From: Pseudoxanthomonas mexicana
GTDB lineage: Bacteria > Pseudomonadota > Gammaproteobacteria > Xanthomonadales > Xanthomonadaceae
Assembly (NCBI RefSeq): GCF_001556105.1
Contig: NZ_LSIF01000074.1
Location: 13,065 to 77,064, forward strand
Length of the DNA: 64,000 nucleotides
Direction: 5' to 3'
Below the pieces are notes generated by a model that saw only the letters and a list, made by a program, of their open reading frames with translations, had not been told where the DNA came from and made no database searches. Made by a program: the position numbers and the translations under genes. Below, piece by piece: positions 31,206 to 40,887 of the stretch. How positions within the stretch are numbered: position 1 is the stretch's first letter; each line of letters starts with the position of its first letter.

Positions 31206-33467
31206 ATGCAGCACAGAACCCTTGTTTCGCGACGACCGCTGCTGGTCGGACTGATCGCCGCCCTGCTGGCCGCGCCGGCCTCCGCCAAGCCTCCCGTCTA
31301 TGCCACACCGGCGGAGAAGACCTTCGTCGACGCCTTGATGGCGAAGATGACGGTGGAGGAGAAGCTGGGCCAGCTGAACCAGCCGGCCGGCGTGGGCAAC
31401 AACACCGGTCCGGCGGCGATGGCCGGCAACGAGGACCAGATCCGCCGCGGCGAGATCGGCTCCTACCTGGGCACTCAGGGCGCGGTCCTGACCTGCCGCC
31501 TGCAGAAGATCGCAGTGGAAGATTCGCGGCTCGGCATCCCGCTGCTGTTCGGCTACGACGTGATCCATGGCCACCGCACCGTCTTCCCGGTGCCGCTGGG
31601 CGAGTCCGCCAGCTTCGATCCGGTCGAGGTGCAGCATGCCGCCCGCGTCGCGGCGATCGAGGCCTCGGCGCACGGCATCCATTGGACCTACGCGCCGATG
31701 GTCGACATTGCGCGCGACCCGCGCTGGGGTCGCGTGGTGGAGGGGGCGGGCGAGGACCCGTACCTGGGGTCGGTGCTGGCGGCGGCGCGCGTGCGCGGCT
31801 TCCAGGGCGATGACCTGCGCAAGCCGGATGCGGTGCTGGCGACCGCCAAGCATTTCGTCGCCTACGGGGCGGCCGAAGGCGGCCGCGACTACGACGTGGC
31901 CGACATCTCCGAACGCACGCTGCACGAGGTCTACCTGCCGCCGTTCAAGGCCGCGGTGGATGCCGGTGCGCAGTCGATCATGGCGGCCTTCAACGAGGTG
32001 GGCGGCGTCCCGATGCACGCGCACCGGCCGCTGATCGAGGACCTGCTGCGCAACCAGTGGGGTTGGGACGGCCTGCTGGTCAGCGACTACACCGGCGTGA
32101 TGGAACTGATGCCGCACGGCGTCGCGGCCGACCGCAAGCAGGCAGGTGCCCTCGGCCTGCGCGCCGGCGTCGACGTCGACATGGTCAGCCAGATCTATGT
32201 GCAGGATCTGCCGGCCGAAGTGAAGGCGGGTCGGGTGCCGATGGCGCAGGTGGATGCGTCGGTGCGCCGCGTGCTCAACGCGAAGTACCGGCTGGGCTTG
32301 TTCGACGATCCCTACCGTTCCTGCACCGATGACGGCGCACGCGAACGCGCGCTGACGCTGACGCCGGAGCACCGCGCCGACGCGCGCCGGATGGCGCAGA
32401 AATCGCTGGTGCTGCTGGAGAACGACAACGACGTGCTTCCACTGTCGAAGTCGGTCCGCACGCTGGCCGTCATCGGCCCATTGGCCGACCATCGTCGCGC
32501 GATGCTGGGCAACTGGGCCGTGGCCGGGCGCGAAGAGGATGCGGTCACTCCGCTGGAGGCACTGAAAGCAGCGCTGGGCGAGGGCACCCGCTTGGTGGTG
32601 GCGAAGGGCGCCGACATCGACAACCGGGACACGTCCGGCTTCGCCCAGGCCGTCGCCGCCGCGAAGCAGGCCGATGCGGTGGTGATGTTCCTCGGCGAAC
32701 ACCCGGACATGAGCGCGGAAGCGAACAACCGCACCTCGCTGGACCTGCCCGGCGTGCAGGAACAACTCGCACTTGCCGTCGCCGCGACCGGCAAGCCGGT
32801 GGTCGTCGTGTTGTTGAACGGACGCCCGCTGTCGATCGGCGGCCTGAAAGACAAGGTGCCCGCGATCCTGGAAGCGTGGTTCCCGGGCGTCGAGGGTGGC
32901 CATGCGATCACCGACGTGCTGTTCGGCGACATCAACCCGTCGGCCAAGCTGCCGGTGACGTTCCCGCGCAACGTCGGCCAGGTGCCGATCTACTACGCGC
33001 ACAAGAACACCGGTCGCCCGCCGAGCGAGCAGGAGAAGTACACCAGCAAGTACCTCGACGTGCCGTGGACGCCGCTTTATGCGTTCGGTCACGGACTCAG
33101 CTACACGACGTTCCGCTACGACGTGCCGACCATCGCATCGCCGACGCTGGCACTCGGGGCGTTGCAGCAGCAGGTCAGCGTGCGCGTCACCAACACCGGC
33201 AAGCGGGAGGGCGTCGAGGTGGTGCAGCTGTATGTGCGCGACGACGTCGCCAGCATCACCCGCCCGGTGAAGCAACTGCGCGGCTTCCAGCGCGTGGCGC
33301 TGAAGCCGGGCGAATCCAAGGTTGTGACGTTCGATCTCGGCTTCGAGGATCTGGCGATGTACAACGACCGCATGCAGCAAGTGGTGGAGCCGGGTAGGTT
33401 CACGGTGTTTGTCGGTGGCAGTTCCGACCGGACACGTGAGGTCACATTCGAGGTCGCCGCCCGGTAG
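31206..33467 (+). CDS. bglX: Periplasmic GH3 beta-glucosidase, BglX-like
   Basis: An exo-acting beta-glucosidase of 753 residues with signal peptide MQHRTLVSRRPLLVGLIAALLAAPASA. The catalytic nucleophile is Asp294 in GLLVSDYTG; KHFVAYGAAEGGRDY carries the substrate-binding KH motif. The order is GH3 N-terminal barrel, alpha/beta sandwich (RTSLDLPGVQEQL), and C-terminal fibronectin-like domain (VTNTGKREGVEVVQLYV). The operator just upstream ties it to the LacI regulon, and its job here would be to release glucose from oligosaccharides in the periplasm. Linkage preference cannot be read from sequence; E. coli BglX is broad. Confidence 0.95.
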   Translation: MQHRTLVSRRPLLVGLIAALLAAPASAKPPVYATPAEKTFVDALMAKMTVEEKLGQLNQPAGVGNNTGPAAMAGNEDQIRRGEIGSYLGTQGAVLTCRLQKIAVEDSRLGIPLLFGYDVIHGHRTVFPVPLGESASFDPVEVQHAARVAAIEASAHGIHWTYAPMVDIARDPRWGRVVEGAGEDPYLGSVLAAARVRGFQGDDLRKPDAVLATAKHFVAYGAAEGGRDYDVADISERTLHEVYLPPFKAAVDAGAQSIMAAFNEVGGVPMHAHRPLIEDLLRNQWGWDGLLVSDYTGVMELMPHGVAADRKQAGALGLRAGVDVDMVSQIYVQDLPAEVKAGRVPMAQVDASVRRVLNAKYRLGLFDDPYRSCTDDGARERALTLTPEHRADARRMAQKSLVLLENDNDVLPLSKSVRTLAVIGPLADHRRAMLGNWAVAGREEDAVTPLEALKAALGEGTRLVVAKGADIDNRDTSGFAQAVAAAKQADAVVMFLGEHPDMSAEANNRTSLDLPGVQEQLALAVAATGKPVVVVLLNGRPLSIGGLKDKVPAILEAWFPGVEGGHAITDVLFGDINPSAKLPVTFPRNVGQVPIYYAHKNTGRPPSEQEKYTSKYLDVPWTPLYAFGHGLSYTTFRYDVPTIASPTLALGALQQQVSVRVTNTGKREGVEVVQLYVRDDVASITRPVKQLRGFQRVALKPGESKVVTFDLGFEDLAMYNDRMQQVVEPGRFTVFVGGSSDRTREVTFEVAAR

Positions 33468-33594
33468 GAAGTACGCGTTGCAGCAGGCACGAATATGCTG
33501 CAACGCAAAATGTCCCCGCGTGCGTTTCACCCATGTAAGTGCATGAATTCTTGTTGTTTTTGGTGTCGAATAACGCGGGCTTTACACGTTTCCG

Positions 33595-33608
33595 TGAAAA
33601 CGGTTACA
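33595..33608. promoter_or_regulatory. LacI-type operator 2, upstream of the regulator gene
   Basis: TGAAAACGGTTACA, 43 bases before the LacI-family gene. A further half-site-like TTTACACGTTTCC lies immediately upstream (33581-33593). Autoregulation is the simplest reading. Confidence 0.75.
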
Positions 33609-33651
33609 GTCCGCGCCACTCAAGGCTGTCATCACCGCGGAGGGGCGGGGA

Positions 33652-34680
33652 ATGGCGCGAACCTCGGTCACCATCAAGGATGTCGCACGTGAGGCGCGGG
33701 TTTCCGTCGCCACCGTGTCGCGTGCCTTGAATGGCCACGAGAACGTCGCCGAATCCGTCCGCCAGCAGGTCTTGGCCACGGCCGACCGCCTGCGCTACCA
33801 GCCGCATGCTGCGGCACGCAGCCTGAGCAGCCGCCGCACCCAGACGATCGGCGTGGTGCTGCCGGACCTGTACGGTGAATTCTTTTCGGAGCTGATCCGC
33901 GGCGTCGACCAGGTCGCACGCGCCCGTCGCCAGCACCTGCTGGTCTCCAGCTACCACGGCCACCCGGAAGAACAGGGCGAAGCCCTGCGCGCGATGCGTG
34001 GCCGCGTCGACGGCCTGCTGGTGCTGTCGCCCTACACCGACCGGCCGGGATTCCTGGTGGACAACCTGCCGTCTTCGCTTCCCGTCGTGCTGATCAACAC
34101 CGACGTGCAGGATGCGTCATACCCGACGCTGACCATCGACAACTACAGTGCTGCCATGGCGATGGTCGAACACCTCGCACAGGCCGGCCATCGCCGCATC
34201 GCCTTCATCGGCGGACCCGAAGGCAACTTCGATGCACGCGAACGCCTGCGCGGTTACCGCGATGCGATGGCGCGCTTCGTGCCAGCTGCGTCGCCGCAGG
34301 AGTTCGCAGGCGACTTCAGCGAATCCTCCGGTTACGAGGCTGGCAAACGCATCGCACAGTCGGCGGAGAAGCCGCAGGCCGTCTTTGCTGCCAACGACAT
34401 GACGGCATTGGGCTGCCTCTATGCCTTCAACGAAGCCGGCGTGCGCGTTCCGCAGGACGTCGCGCTGGCCGGCTTCGATGACATCCCGCTCGCGCGTTTC
34501 GTTCACCCGACCTTGACCACGATGCGGGTCAGTATTGCCGAGCTGGGTGGCCAGGCGATGAGCCGTTTGCTGGAAACGATCGAATCCGATGGTGCGCGTG
34601 TGGCGCCCTCGGCCATGCTGACGCCCGAACTGATTGTCAGGGCGTCAAGCGTGGGAGAGGGACGCCACGCGGAAAAATAA
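33652..34680 (+). CDS. LacI-family transcriptional regulator
   Basis: A 342-residue repressor-type protein. The N-terminal helix-turn-helix and hinge helix read TIKDVAREARVSVATVSRALNGHENVAESVRQQVL, and the remainder is a periplasmic-binding-protein-like sensor ending with the usual GFDDIPLARFVHPTLTTMR. The start ATG follows GGAGGGGCGGGGA. It lies between bglX and the TonB receptor, with operators of one type before itself and both neighbours, so it is the probable controller of the whole locus. The effector is presumably a sugar released by the pathway. Confidence 0.95.
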   Translation: MARTSVTIKDVAREARVSVATVSRALNGHENVAESVRQQVLATADRLRYQPHAAARSLSSRRTQTIGVVLPDLYGEFFSELIRGVDQVARARRQHLLVSSYHGHPEEQGEALRAMRGRVDGLLVLSPYTDRPGFLVDNLPSSLPVVLINTDVQDASYPTLTIDNYSAAMAMVEHLAQAGHRRIAFIGGPEGNFDARERLRGYRDAMARFVPAASPQEFAGDFSESSGYEAGKRIAQSAEKPQAVFAANDMTALGCLYAFNEAGVRVPQDVALAGFDDIPLARFVHPTLTTMRVSIAELGGQAMSRLLETIESDGARVAPSAMLTPELIVRASSVGEGRHAEK

Positions 34681-34713
34681 GCAAAGGCGGGACCGCTTTT
34701 TTTTGGGCGGAGA

Positions 34714-34727
34714 TGTAATCGATTACA
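34714..34727. promoter_or_regulatory. LacI-type operator 3, upstream of the TonB receptor
   Basis: TGTAATCGATTACA is a perfect 14-bp palindrome, 49 bases before the receptor start. It is the most symmetric of the five sites. Confidence 0.8.
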
Positions 34728-34776
34728 AGCGGCGCCAAGCCGATATGCAGTACATCAATCTTTGGAGGGAGAGCCA

Positions 34777-37700
34777 ATGAAGCAGCACAACCGCACCACA
34801 TTCCGACCCAACCGCAAGTTACTGTCGTGCGCCCTGGCCAGTTGCCTGGCGATGGCGGCACCGCAGGTGATGGCGCAGTCCACGTCCGCCACGCTGCGAG
34901 GCGCGGTGACTGCGGATTCGACCGTCACCGTGACCAATGTGGATACCGGCCTCACCCGTACCGCCAAGGCGGCGAATGGCAGCTACAACATCGGTGGTTT
35001 GCCGCCGGGCACGTACCGGATTGAAGTGAATACCGGCGGACAGACCAGCAGCCGCGCGGTGACATTGGCCGTGGGCCAGACGGCGACGTTGAACCTGCAG
35101 GAAGCACCGCCCGTGTCCGCGCCCACCGGCGATGCAACCACGCTGGATACCGTGCGCGTTACCGCGCCGATGTTGGTGGAGACCAAGACGTCGGAAGTGG
35201 CGACCTACGTCAGCCAAAAGCAGATCGATGCTCTGCCTCAGGCGTCCCGCAACTTCCTGGCATTCGCCGATACCGTGCCAGGCATGATTTTCGAGCAAGG
35301 GGCTGACGGTTCCACCAAGTTGCGTGGTGGTGGTCAAAACTCCAACGGCATCAACGTCTTTATCGACGGCGTCGGCCAGAAGAACTACGTCCTGAAGGGC
35401 GGTATCAGCGGTCAGGATTCGTCGAGCGGCAATCCCTTCCCGCAACTCGCGATCGGCGAATACAAGGTAATCACGTCCAACTACAAAGCCGAGTATGACC
35501 AGATCAGCAGCGCCGCGGTGACGGCCGTCACCAAGTCGGGTACCAACGAGTTCAGCGGAAGCTTCTTCTGGGACTACGCTCCGAGCGACTGGCGGAAGCC
35601 CACGGTTGCGGAAGAGGCAACGGGTCAGAAGGTTCGCTCCAAGGAGGAACAGTATGGTGCGGCGTTCGGTGGGCCCATCATCCAGGATAAGTTGTTTTTC
35701 TTTGTGACTTACGAGGCCAAGGAGATCAACCGCCCGCGCACGGTCGGCTTCGGTACCAGTGCGTTTGATCCTGCCTACCTGACGCCTGAGCTTCTGTCCT
35801 ACATCGGACCCGCCATCGCGCCATTCAAGCAGGACAACTTTTTCGGAAAGCTGACGTGGCAACTGGGTGAAAACCACCTTATCGATCTGTCTGCGAAGTA
35901 TCGCGAGGAAGAGGAAATCACCGGCGTGGGTGATGGTCCTAACACGCCGGAGTACGGTAGTGCCAAGAGCAATGAGAGCACCCGTGTAGACCTGCGTTGG
36001 CAGTGGACGGGTGAAGACTGGCTCAACGATATGCACCTGACGTCCGAGGACGATGCGTGGAGTCCGCGTCCGGTAACGATCGCTCCCGGTCGATCCATCC
36101 GTTCGACGCTAACCAACATGAATGACGGCAACACGCTGATCAATCTTGGTGGCGGCGCGGATTATCAGGACAAAGGACAGAAGGGCATTTCGTTCCAGAA
36201 CGACTTCACGTTCACCGGCTTCAATGCCCACACTCTGAAAATGGGTGTGAAGTTCAAGCGTGTGGAAATCAATGCTTTCGAACAGCAGCCTTACAACGCG
36301 CAGTTCCGCTACGACCTCGCCGAGAACATCGACGATGGCCGTACCGCAATCGATGATTTCATTCCGTGGCGCGTTGAGTTCGGTGCGCCGATTGGCGGGG
36401 CTAACCGCGATATCACTTCGAAGAACAAGCAGTACGGCATCTATCTTCAGGATGACTGGGAGGTCAATACTCACCTGACGTTGAACCTTGGTCTTCGATA
36501 TGACTATGAAAAGACGCCCGGTTTCGAGAACTATGTGACGCCGGCCGGCATCGCTTCGGCGCTGCGAGGCTGGAGCAACATCAATGGCCCGAATGTCGAC
36601 TACGACATCGAGAACTACATCAGTAACGGTGGGAACCGGAAAGCGGACAGTAACAATTGGGCGCCTCGACTGGGCTTCTCTTACGACATCGGGGGTGACC
36701 AGCGTCACGTTATCTTCGGCGGTGCTGGTCGTTCCTATGATCGCAATCTGTTCGACTACCTGGCGCTCGAACAGTCCAAAAGCACGTTCCCGCGTTACAA
36801 CTACTTCTTCAACACGACGGATCATCCTTGCACGGTTGGAGCGGGAACGTGTATCGCGTGGAATCCGGCGTACTACGACATCAACAACCTTTATGCATTG
36901 ACCGCCGCGACCCCAAATCTGGGCTCCGAGGTCAATCTCATCAACAATGATCTTGAAACGCCGTACTCAGACCAGTTCAGCATCGGTATGCGCAACGTCT
37001 TCACCGTCTGGGGCAATGACTGGAACACGTCTGCCACCATTGCGCACGTGCGCAGCAAGGATGGCATTGTCTTCACGCTCGGAAATCGTTGGCCCGACGG
37101 AAGTTTCCGCAACCCCGCCGTGCCTGGCGCGACGTGGGGCAGTCAGCCGTGGGGCTTCCCGATCCCGGGTTACGGCACGCTAATCCGGGCGGATAACGGC
37201 ATCGAGACGAAGACCAGTCAGTTGTTGTTGTCTGTCGAGAAGCCGTATACGCAGAGTTCGCCGTGGGGTTTCACCATGGCGTACACCTTCAGTGATGCCA
37301 AGGAGAATCGCTCCAACGCAGTCAACAGTGACGAACACTACTCGTTCGACTACCCGAACCTGGCTGGTTTGCCGTTCCTCCGGTCTGTCGGCGTACCCAA
37401 GCACCGCTTGGTCGCTACTGGTATCTATGAAGTTGGCGGGATTACGTTCTCGAGCAAGTTGACACTGGAAAGCCCGCGTCCCAAAGATGCGACCGACTGC
37501 TTCAATGCCTCCAGTTTCGATAATTGCTTCTTCAGCCCAGCTACGCCGCGCGGAACGATTGGATACAAGTCTTTCGATCTGGCGATGCAGAAGGTGTGGG
37601 ACACGGGAACTGATCTTCGCGTGCGTGCGCGCGTCGATATGTTCAACGTATTCAACTGGCAAACCTACACGGACTTCGACACGTGGCGCGGTGGCGTCGG

Positions 37701-37791
37701 TTCGCCTAACCCGAATTATCTGAATCGCAACGGCGTCGGCAGCATGTGGTCTCCGCGCATGGTCAAGCTGTCGCTAGGCTTCGACTGGTAA
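34777..37791 (+). CDS. Oar-like TonB-dependent outer-membrane receptor
   Basis: A 1004-residue outer-membrane transporter for large substrates. The signal peptide ends at APQVMAQ. A carboxypeptidase-regulatory-like beta domain follows (TVTNVDTGLTRTAKAANGSYNIGGLPPGTYRIEV), then the plug (NFLAFADTVPGMIFEQGADGSTKLRGGGQNSNGINVFIDGVGQ) and a 22-strand-type barrel ending in the outer-membrane signature KLSLGFDW. The start is fixed by GGAGGGAG 4-8 bases upstream. Oar-like receptors with this N-terminal domain are common in Xanthomonadaceae carbohydrate loci; here it would import the oligosaccharide. Base composition is visibly lower in G+C than the flanks (33 of 60 in one line sampled, 35881-35940). 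Confidence 0.92.
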   Translation: MKQHNRTTFRPNRKLLSCALASCLAMAAPQVMAQSTSATLRGAVTADSTVTVTNVDTGLTRTAKAANGSYNIGGLPPGTYRIEVNTGGQTSSRAVTLAVGQTATLNLQEAPPVSAPTGDATTLDTVRVTAPMLVETKTSEVATYVSQKQIDALPQASRNFLAFADTVPGMIFEQGADGSTKLRGGGQNSNGINVFIDGVGQKNYVLKGGISGQDSSSGNPFPQLAIGEYKVITSNYKAEYDQISSAAVTAVTKSGTNEFSGSFFWDYAPSDWRKPTVAEEATGQKVRSKEEQYGAAFGGPIIQDKLFFFVTYEAKEINRPRTVGFGTSAFDPAYLTPELLSYIGPAIAPFKQDNFFGKLTWQLGENHLIDLSAKYREEEEITGVGDGPNTPEYGSAKSNESTRVDLRWQWTGEDWLNDMHLTSEDDAWSPRPVTIAPGRSIRSTLTNMNDGNTLINLGGGADYQDKGQKGISFQNDFTFTGFNAHTLKMGVKFKRVEINAFEQQPYNAQFRYDLAENIDDGRTAIDDFIPWRVEFGAPIGGANRDITSKNKQYGIYLQDDWEVNTHLTLNLGLRYDYEKTPGFENYVTPAGIASALRGWSNINGPNVDYDIENYISNGGNRKADSNNWAPRLGFSYDIGGDQRHVIFGGAGRSYDRNLFDYLALEQSKSTFPRYNYFFNTTDHPCTVGAGTCIAWNPAYYDINNLYALTAATPNLGSEVNLINNDLETPYSDQFSIGMRNVFTVWGNDWNTSATIAHVRSKDGIVFTLGNRWPDGSFRNPAVPGATWGSQPWGFPIPGYGTLIRADNGIETKTSQLLLSVEKPYTQSSPWGFTMAYTFSDAKENRSNAVNSDEHYSFDYPNLAGLPFLRSVGVPKHRLVATGIYEVGGITFSSKLTLESPRPKDATDCFNASSFDNCFFSPATPRGTIGYKSFDLAMQKVWDTGTDLRVRARVDMFNVFNWQTYTDFDTWRGGVGSPNPNYLNRNGVGSMWSPRMVKLSLGFDW

Positions 37792-37857
37792 TACACACCC
37801 GCCCTCGGGCGGCGCCTTCCGGCGCCGTCTGATCGGCGGGTTTATTCGATCCAGCCC

Positions 37858-37871
37858 TGTAATCGGTTACA
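37858..37871. promoter_or_regulatory. LacI-type operator 4, upstream of the glycoamylase-like gene
   Basis: TGTAATCGGTTACA ends 13 bases before the TTG start, so a bound repressor would block the ribosome-binding region and promoter of the operon that follows. Confidence 0.78.
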
Positions 37872-37884
37872 ACGGGAAAATGTT

Positions 37885-39522
37885 TTGAACAAGATCACCC
37901 CAGCCCCGCGCGCGTCCTGGTTCATCGGCGTCGCGCTGACTCTGTTGATCGCCGGTTGCCAGAAGGCGCCGGAAGAGAAGCCGGCGCCCGTCGCCGCCAA
38001 ACCCGCGACGCCCGCCGTCGCCGCCAAGCCGGAGCCGCCGGCGAAGCCTGAGCTGCCGCCGCTGTTCCGCGACATCGAACGCCGCACGTTCCAGTTCTTC
38101 TGGGACACCACCAACGAAGCGAACGGCATGACGCCGGACCGCTATCCGTCGCGCCCGTTCGCCAGCATCGCATCGATCGGTTATGCGCTGACCGCCTATC
38201 CCATCGGCATCGAGAACGGCTGGGTCAGTCGCACGCAGGCAGTCGACCGCACGCTGACCACGTTGAAATTCCTGCGCGACGTGCCGCAAGGCCCGCAGAA
38301 GGACGGCAAGGGCGGCCACAAGGGCTTCTACTACCACTTCCTCGACATGAACACCGGTGAGCGCTTCAACACCTGGGTGGAACTGTCCAGCGTGGATACG
38401 TCGCTGCTGCTGATGGGCGTGCTGTTCGCGCAGTCGTATTACGACCGCGACGACGCGCGCGAGAAGGAAATTCGCGACATCGCCGACACCATCTACAAGC
38501 GCGTCGACTGGACCTTCCTGCAGCAGAACAAGCCGTTGATCTCGATGGGCTGGTTCCCGGAGAGCGGCACCATTCCGCACGACTGGAAGGGCTACAACGA
38601 AGCCATGATGGTCTACATCCTGGCAATGGCCTCGCCGACGCACCCGGTGGGCCAGGATGCGTGGGAAGTCTGGACGCGCAGCTACAGCGAGCTCTGGGGC
38701 GTGTTCCAGGGTCAGGAATACCTGACGTTCGCACCGCACTTCGGGCACCAGTACAGCCACGTCTGGATCGACTTCCGCGGCATCCAGGACGCGTATATGC
38801 GCGAGCGCGGCATGGACTACTTCGAGAACAGCCGTCGCGCCACGTACGCGCAGCGCGCCTACGCGACCGAAAACCCGATGAAGTGGAAGGACTACGGCGA
38901 GAACGTGTGGGGCCTGACCGCCTCCGACGGCCCACAGCAGACCCTGCAGCAGTACCGTGGTGAGCAGCGCCCGTTCCGTCACTACTCCGCGCGCGGCGCC
39001 GGTTTCCGCGAGAACTTCGATGACGGCACCATCGCGCCGACGGCCGCCATCGCGTCGCTGCCGTTCGCGCCGGAAATCGTGATTCCGGCGACGGAGGAGA
39101 TGCACCGCCGCTATGGCGACTACCTGTACTCGAGCTATGGCTTCCTCGATTCGTTCAATCCCAGCTTCGACTACGACATTCCGTTGAAGACCGGCCGCAT
39201 CGTGCCCGGCAAGGGCTGGGTGGCCAGTGACTACATCGGTATCGACCAGGGCCCGATCCTGGCGATGATCGCGAACTACCGGAACGACTTCGTCTGGAGC
39301 GTGATGAAGAAGAATCCGTACATCCGCGATGGCCTGAAGAAGGCCGGCTTCCAGGGCGGCTGGCTGGATGCAAAGACCGAACAGGCGGCAGCGGGGACGG
39401 CCACGGCGCCGATCGCGCCGCCCGATCTGGATGCGGCTGCAGCGCGTGCGCTGGGTACTGCCGAGTCGCGCGCCAATCAGGCGTCACAGCCCGAGGCGGT
39501 GCGTCCACAGCAGCCAGAGTAA
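37885..39522 (+). CDS. Glycoamylase-like lipoprotein (PF10091/GH144 type)
   Basis: A 545-residue protein with an (alpha/alpha)6 glycoamylase-like domain (LFRDIERRTFQFFWDTTNEANGMTPDR ... GFYYHFLDMNTGERF ... ELSSVDTSLLLMGVLF). Related GH144 enzymes are endo-beta-1,2-glucanases. The start must be TTG at 37885: the ATG 5 bases earlier is out of frame and stops after two codons. It gives a lipoprotein signal ending LLIAGC, so the enzyme is membrane anchored. An Ala/Pro/Lys linker follows the cysteine, and the C-terminus is an Ala/Gln-rich tail. First gene of a probable operon with the ABC transporter. Beta-1,2-glucan as substrate is inferred from the family. Confidence 0.83.
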   Translation: MNKITPAPRASWFIGVALTLLIAGCQKAPEEKPAPVAAKPATPAVAAKPEPPAKPELPPLFRDIERRTFQFFWDTTNEANGMTPDRYPSRPFASIASIGYALTAYPIGIENGWVSRTQAVDRTLTTLKFLRDVPQGPQKDGKGGHKGFYYHFLDMNTGERFNTWVELSSVDTSLLLMGVLFAQSYYDRDDAREKEIRDIADTIYKRVDWTFLQQNKPLISMGWFPESGTIPHDWKGYNEAMMVYILAMASPTHPVGQDAWEVWTRSYSELWGVFQGQEYLTFAPHFGHQYSHVWIDFRGIQDAYMRERGMDYFENSRRATYAQRAYATENPMKWKDYGENVWGLTASDGPQQTLQQYRGEQRPFRHYSARGAGFRENFDDGTIAPTAAIASLPFAPEIVIPATEEMHRRYGDYLYSSYGFLDSFNPSFDYDIPLKTGRIVPGKGWVASDYIGIDQGPILAMIANYRNDFVWSVMKKNPYIRDGLKKAGFQGGWLDAKTEQAAAGTATAPIAPPDLDAAAARALGTAESRANQASQPEAVRPQQPE

Positions 39523-39603
39523 GCTGTCCGCATGGAACCGCGTGCGCCAGCCAGGGTCTCTCCGGCACGCATCAGGGTCTTCTCCGGTGGAAGGAGGGCC
39601 CTG

Positions 39604-40887
39604 GTGCGCTGCTGTTCCCTTGCGATCCTGATCGTCGCGCTCGTGCTGGTGGCCGGCTGCGCACGTACACAGGAAGAGCGCACCGTGGTGCGGTTCTGGG
39701 TGATGGGCTATGAAGGCGAGATCGTCGCGAAGCTGTTGCCCGAGTTCGAACGCCAGCACCCCGATATCCGGGTGGACCTGCAGATCGTCCCGTGGCTGTC
39801 CGCGCATGAAAAACTGCTGACGGCGTTCGCGGGCGAATCGTTGCCGGACGTGAGCCCGATCGGCAATACGTGGATCCCGGAGTTCGCGGCGCTGGATGCG
39901 CTCGAACCGCTGGACGACGAGATCGCGGCCACGCCGGGCTTCGACCAGGCGGATTTCTTCCCCGGTGTCTGGGATACGGGTGTGATCGAAGGCCGTGCCT
40001 ACGCGGTGCCGTGGTACGTCGAAACGCGTCTGCCGTTCTACCGTCGCGACATGCTCGCCAAGGCGGGCGTGAAGACCTTGCCTGCCAGCTGGAACGAGTG
40101 GCGGGTCGCGATGCGCGAGGTCAAGCAGGTCGCAGGGCAGGGCAACTACGCGATCCTGCTGCCGCTCAACGAATTCGAACCGCTGCTGAGCCTGGCGATC
40201 CAGCAGCCGGAGCCACTGCTGCGCGAGGACGGACGCTACGGCAATTTCCGCAGCGAAGGCTTCCGGCAGTCGCTGGGTTTCTACAAGGAGATGTTCGACC
40301 GGCAGTGGGCGCCGGTCGTCACCAACAACCAGATCTCCAATGTGTGGGACGAGTTCGGCAAGGGCTTCTATTCGTTCTACATCTCCGGCCCCTGGAACAT
40401 CGCCAAGTTCAAGGAGCGCCTGCCGGCCGCGCAGCAGAAGGACTGGATGACGATGCCGCTGCCGGGCCCGAACGGCCCCGGTGCATCGCTGGCCAACGGC
40501 ACCAGCTTCGTCGTGTTCAAGGATTCGCCGAACAAGGACGCCGCCTGGCAACTGATCGCCTGGCTGTCCTCGCCGGCGGTGCAGGCCGAGTTCCACGCGC
40601 TGACCGGCGACCTGCCGCCGCGCCGTTCGCCCTGGCTGACGCCCGCACTGGCGAACGATCCGTATGCCAAGGCATTCCGCGAGCAACTCGAACGCGCCGT
40701 CTCCACGCCGAAGGTGCCGGAGTGGGAGCGCATCGCGACCGAGATGCGACTGGTCGGCGAACAGGTCGCCAATGGCCGGCTGACGGTCGACCAGGCGGCC
40801 GAGGAACTCGACCGGCGAGCCGACCGCATCCTCGAGAAGCGCCGCTGGATGCTGGAGCAGGCGGCCAAGCCGGGTGCCGCGCCATGA
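39604..40887 (+). CDS. Sugar ABC transporter substrate-binding lipoprotein
   Basis: A 427-residue family 1 solute-binding protein for oligosaccharides. The start is taken as GTG at 39604 because AGGAGG lies 6 bases upstream and it yields a clean lipoprotein signal, MRCCSLAILIVALVLVAGC; the ATG at 39532 would put 24 Arg/Pro-rich residues before it. Core motifs include PWYVETRLPFYRRDML and FYSFYISGPWNIAKF. The gene overlaps the first permease by ATGA. Unusually for this family, the C-terminus is a long charged helix (ERIATEMRLVGEQV ... ADRILEKRRWMLEQA). Confidence 0.92.
   Translation: MRCCSLAILIVALVLVAGCARTQEERTVVRFWVMGYEGEIVAKLLPEFERQHPDIRVDLQIVPWLSAHEKLLTAFAGESLPDVSPIGNTWIPEFAALDALEPLDDEIAATPGFDQADFFPGVWDTGVIEGRAYAVPWYVETRLPFYRRDMLAKAGVKTLPASWNEWRVAMREVKQVAGQGNYAILLPLNEFEPLLSLAIQQPEPLLREDGRYGNFRSEGFRQSLGFYKEMFDRQWAPVVTNNQISNVWDEFGKGFYSFYISGPWNIAKFKERLPAAQQKDWMTMPLPGPNGPGASLANGTSFVVFKDSPNKDAAWQLIAWLSSPAVQAEFHALTGDLPPRRSPWLTPALANDPYAKAFREQLERAVSTPKVPEWERIATEMRLVGEQVANGRLTVDQAAEELDRRADRILEKRRWMLEQAAKPGAAP

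Noticed and set aside
39532-39603. ATG at 39532 as start of the sugar-binding lipoprotein
   Set aside because: It would add 24 Arg/Pro-rich residues before the lipoprotein signal; the GTG at 39604 has AGGAGG at ideal spacing.
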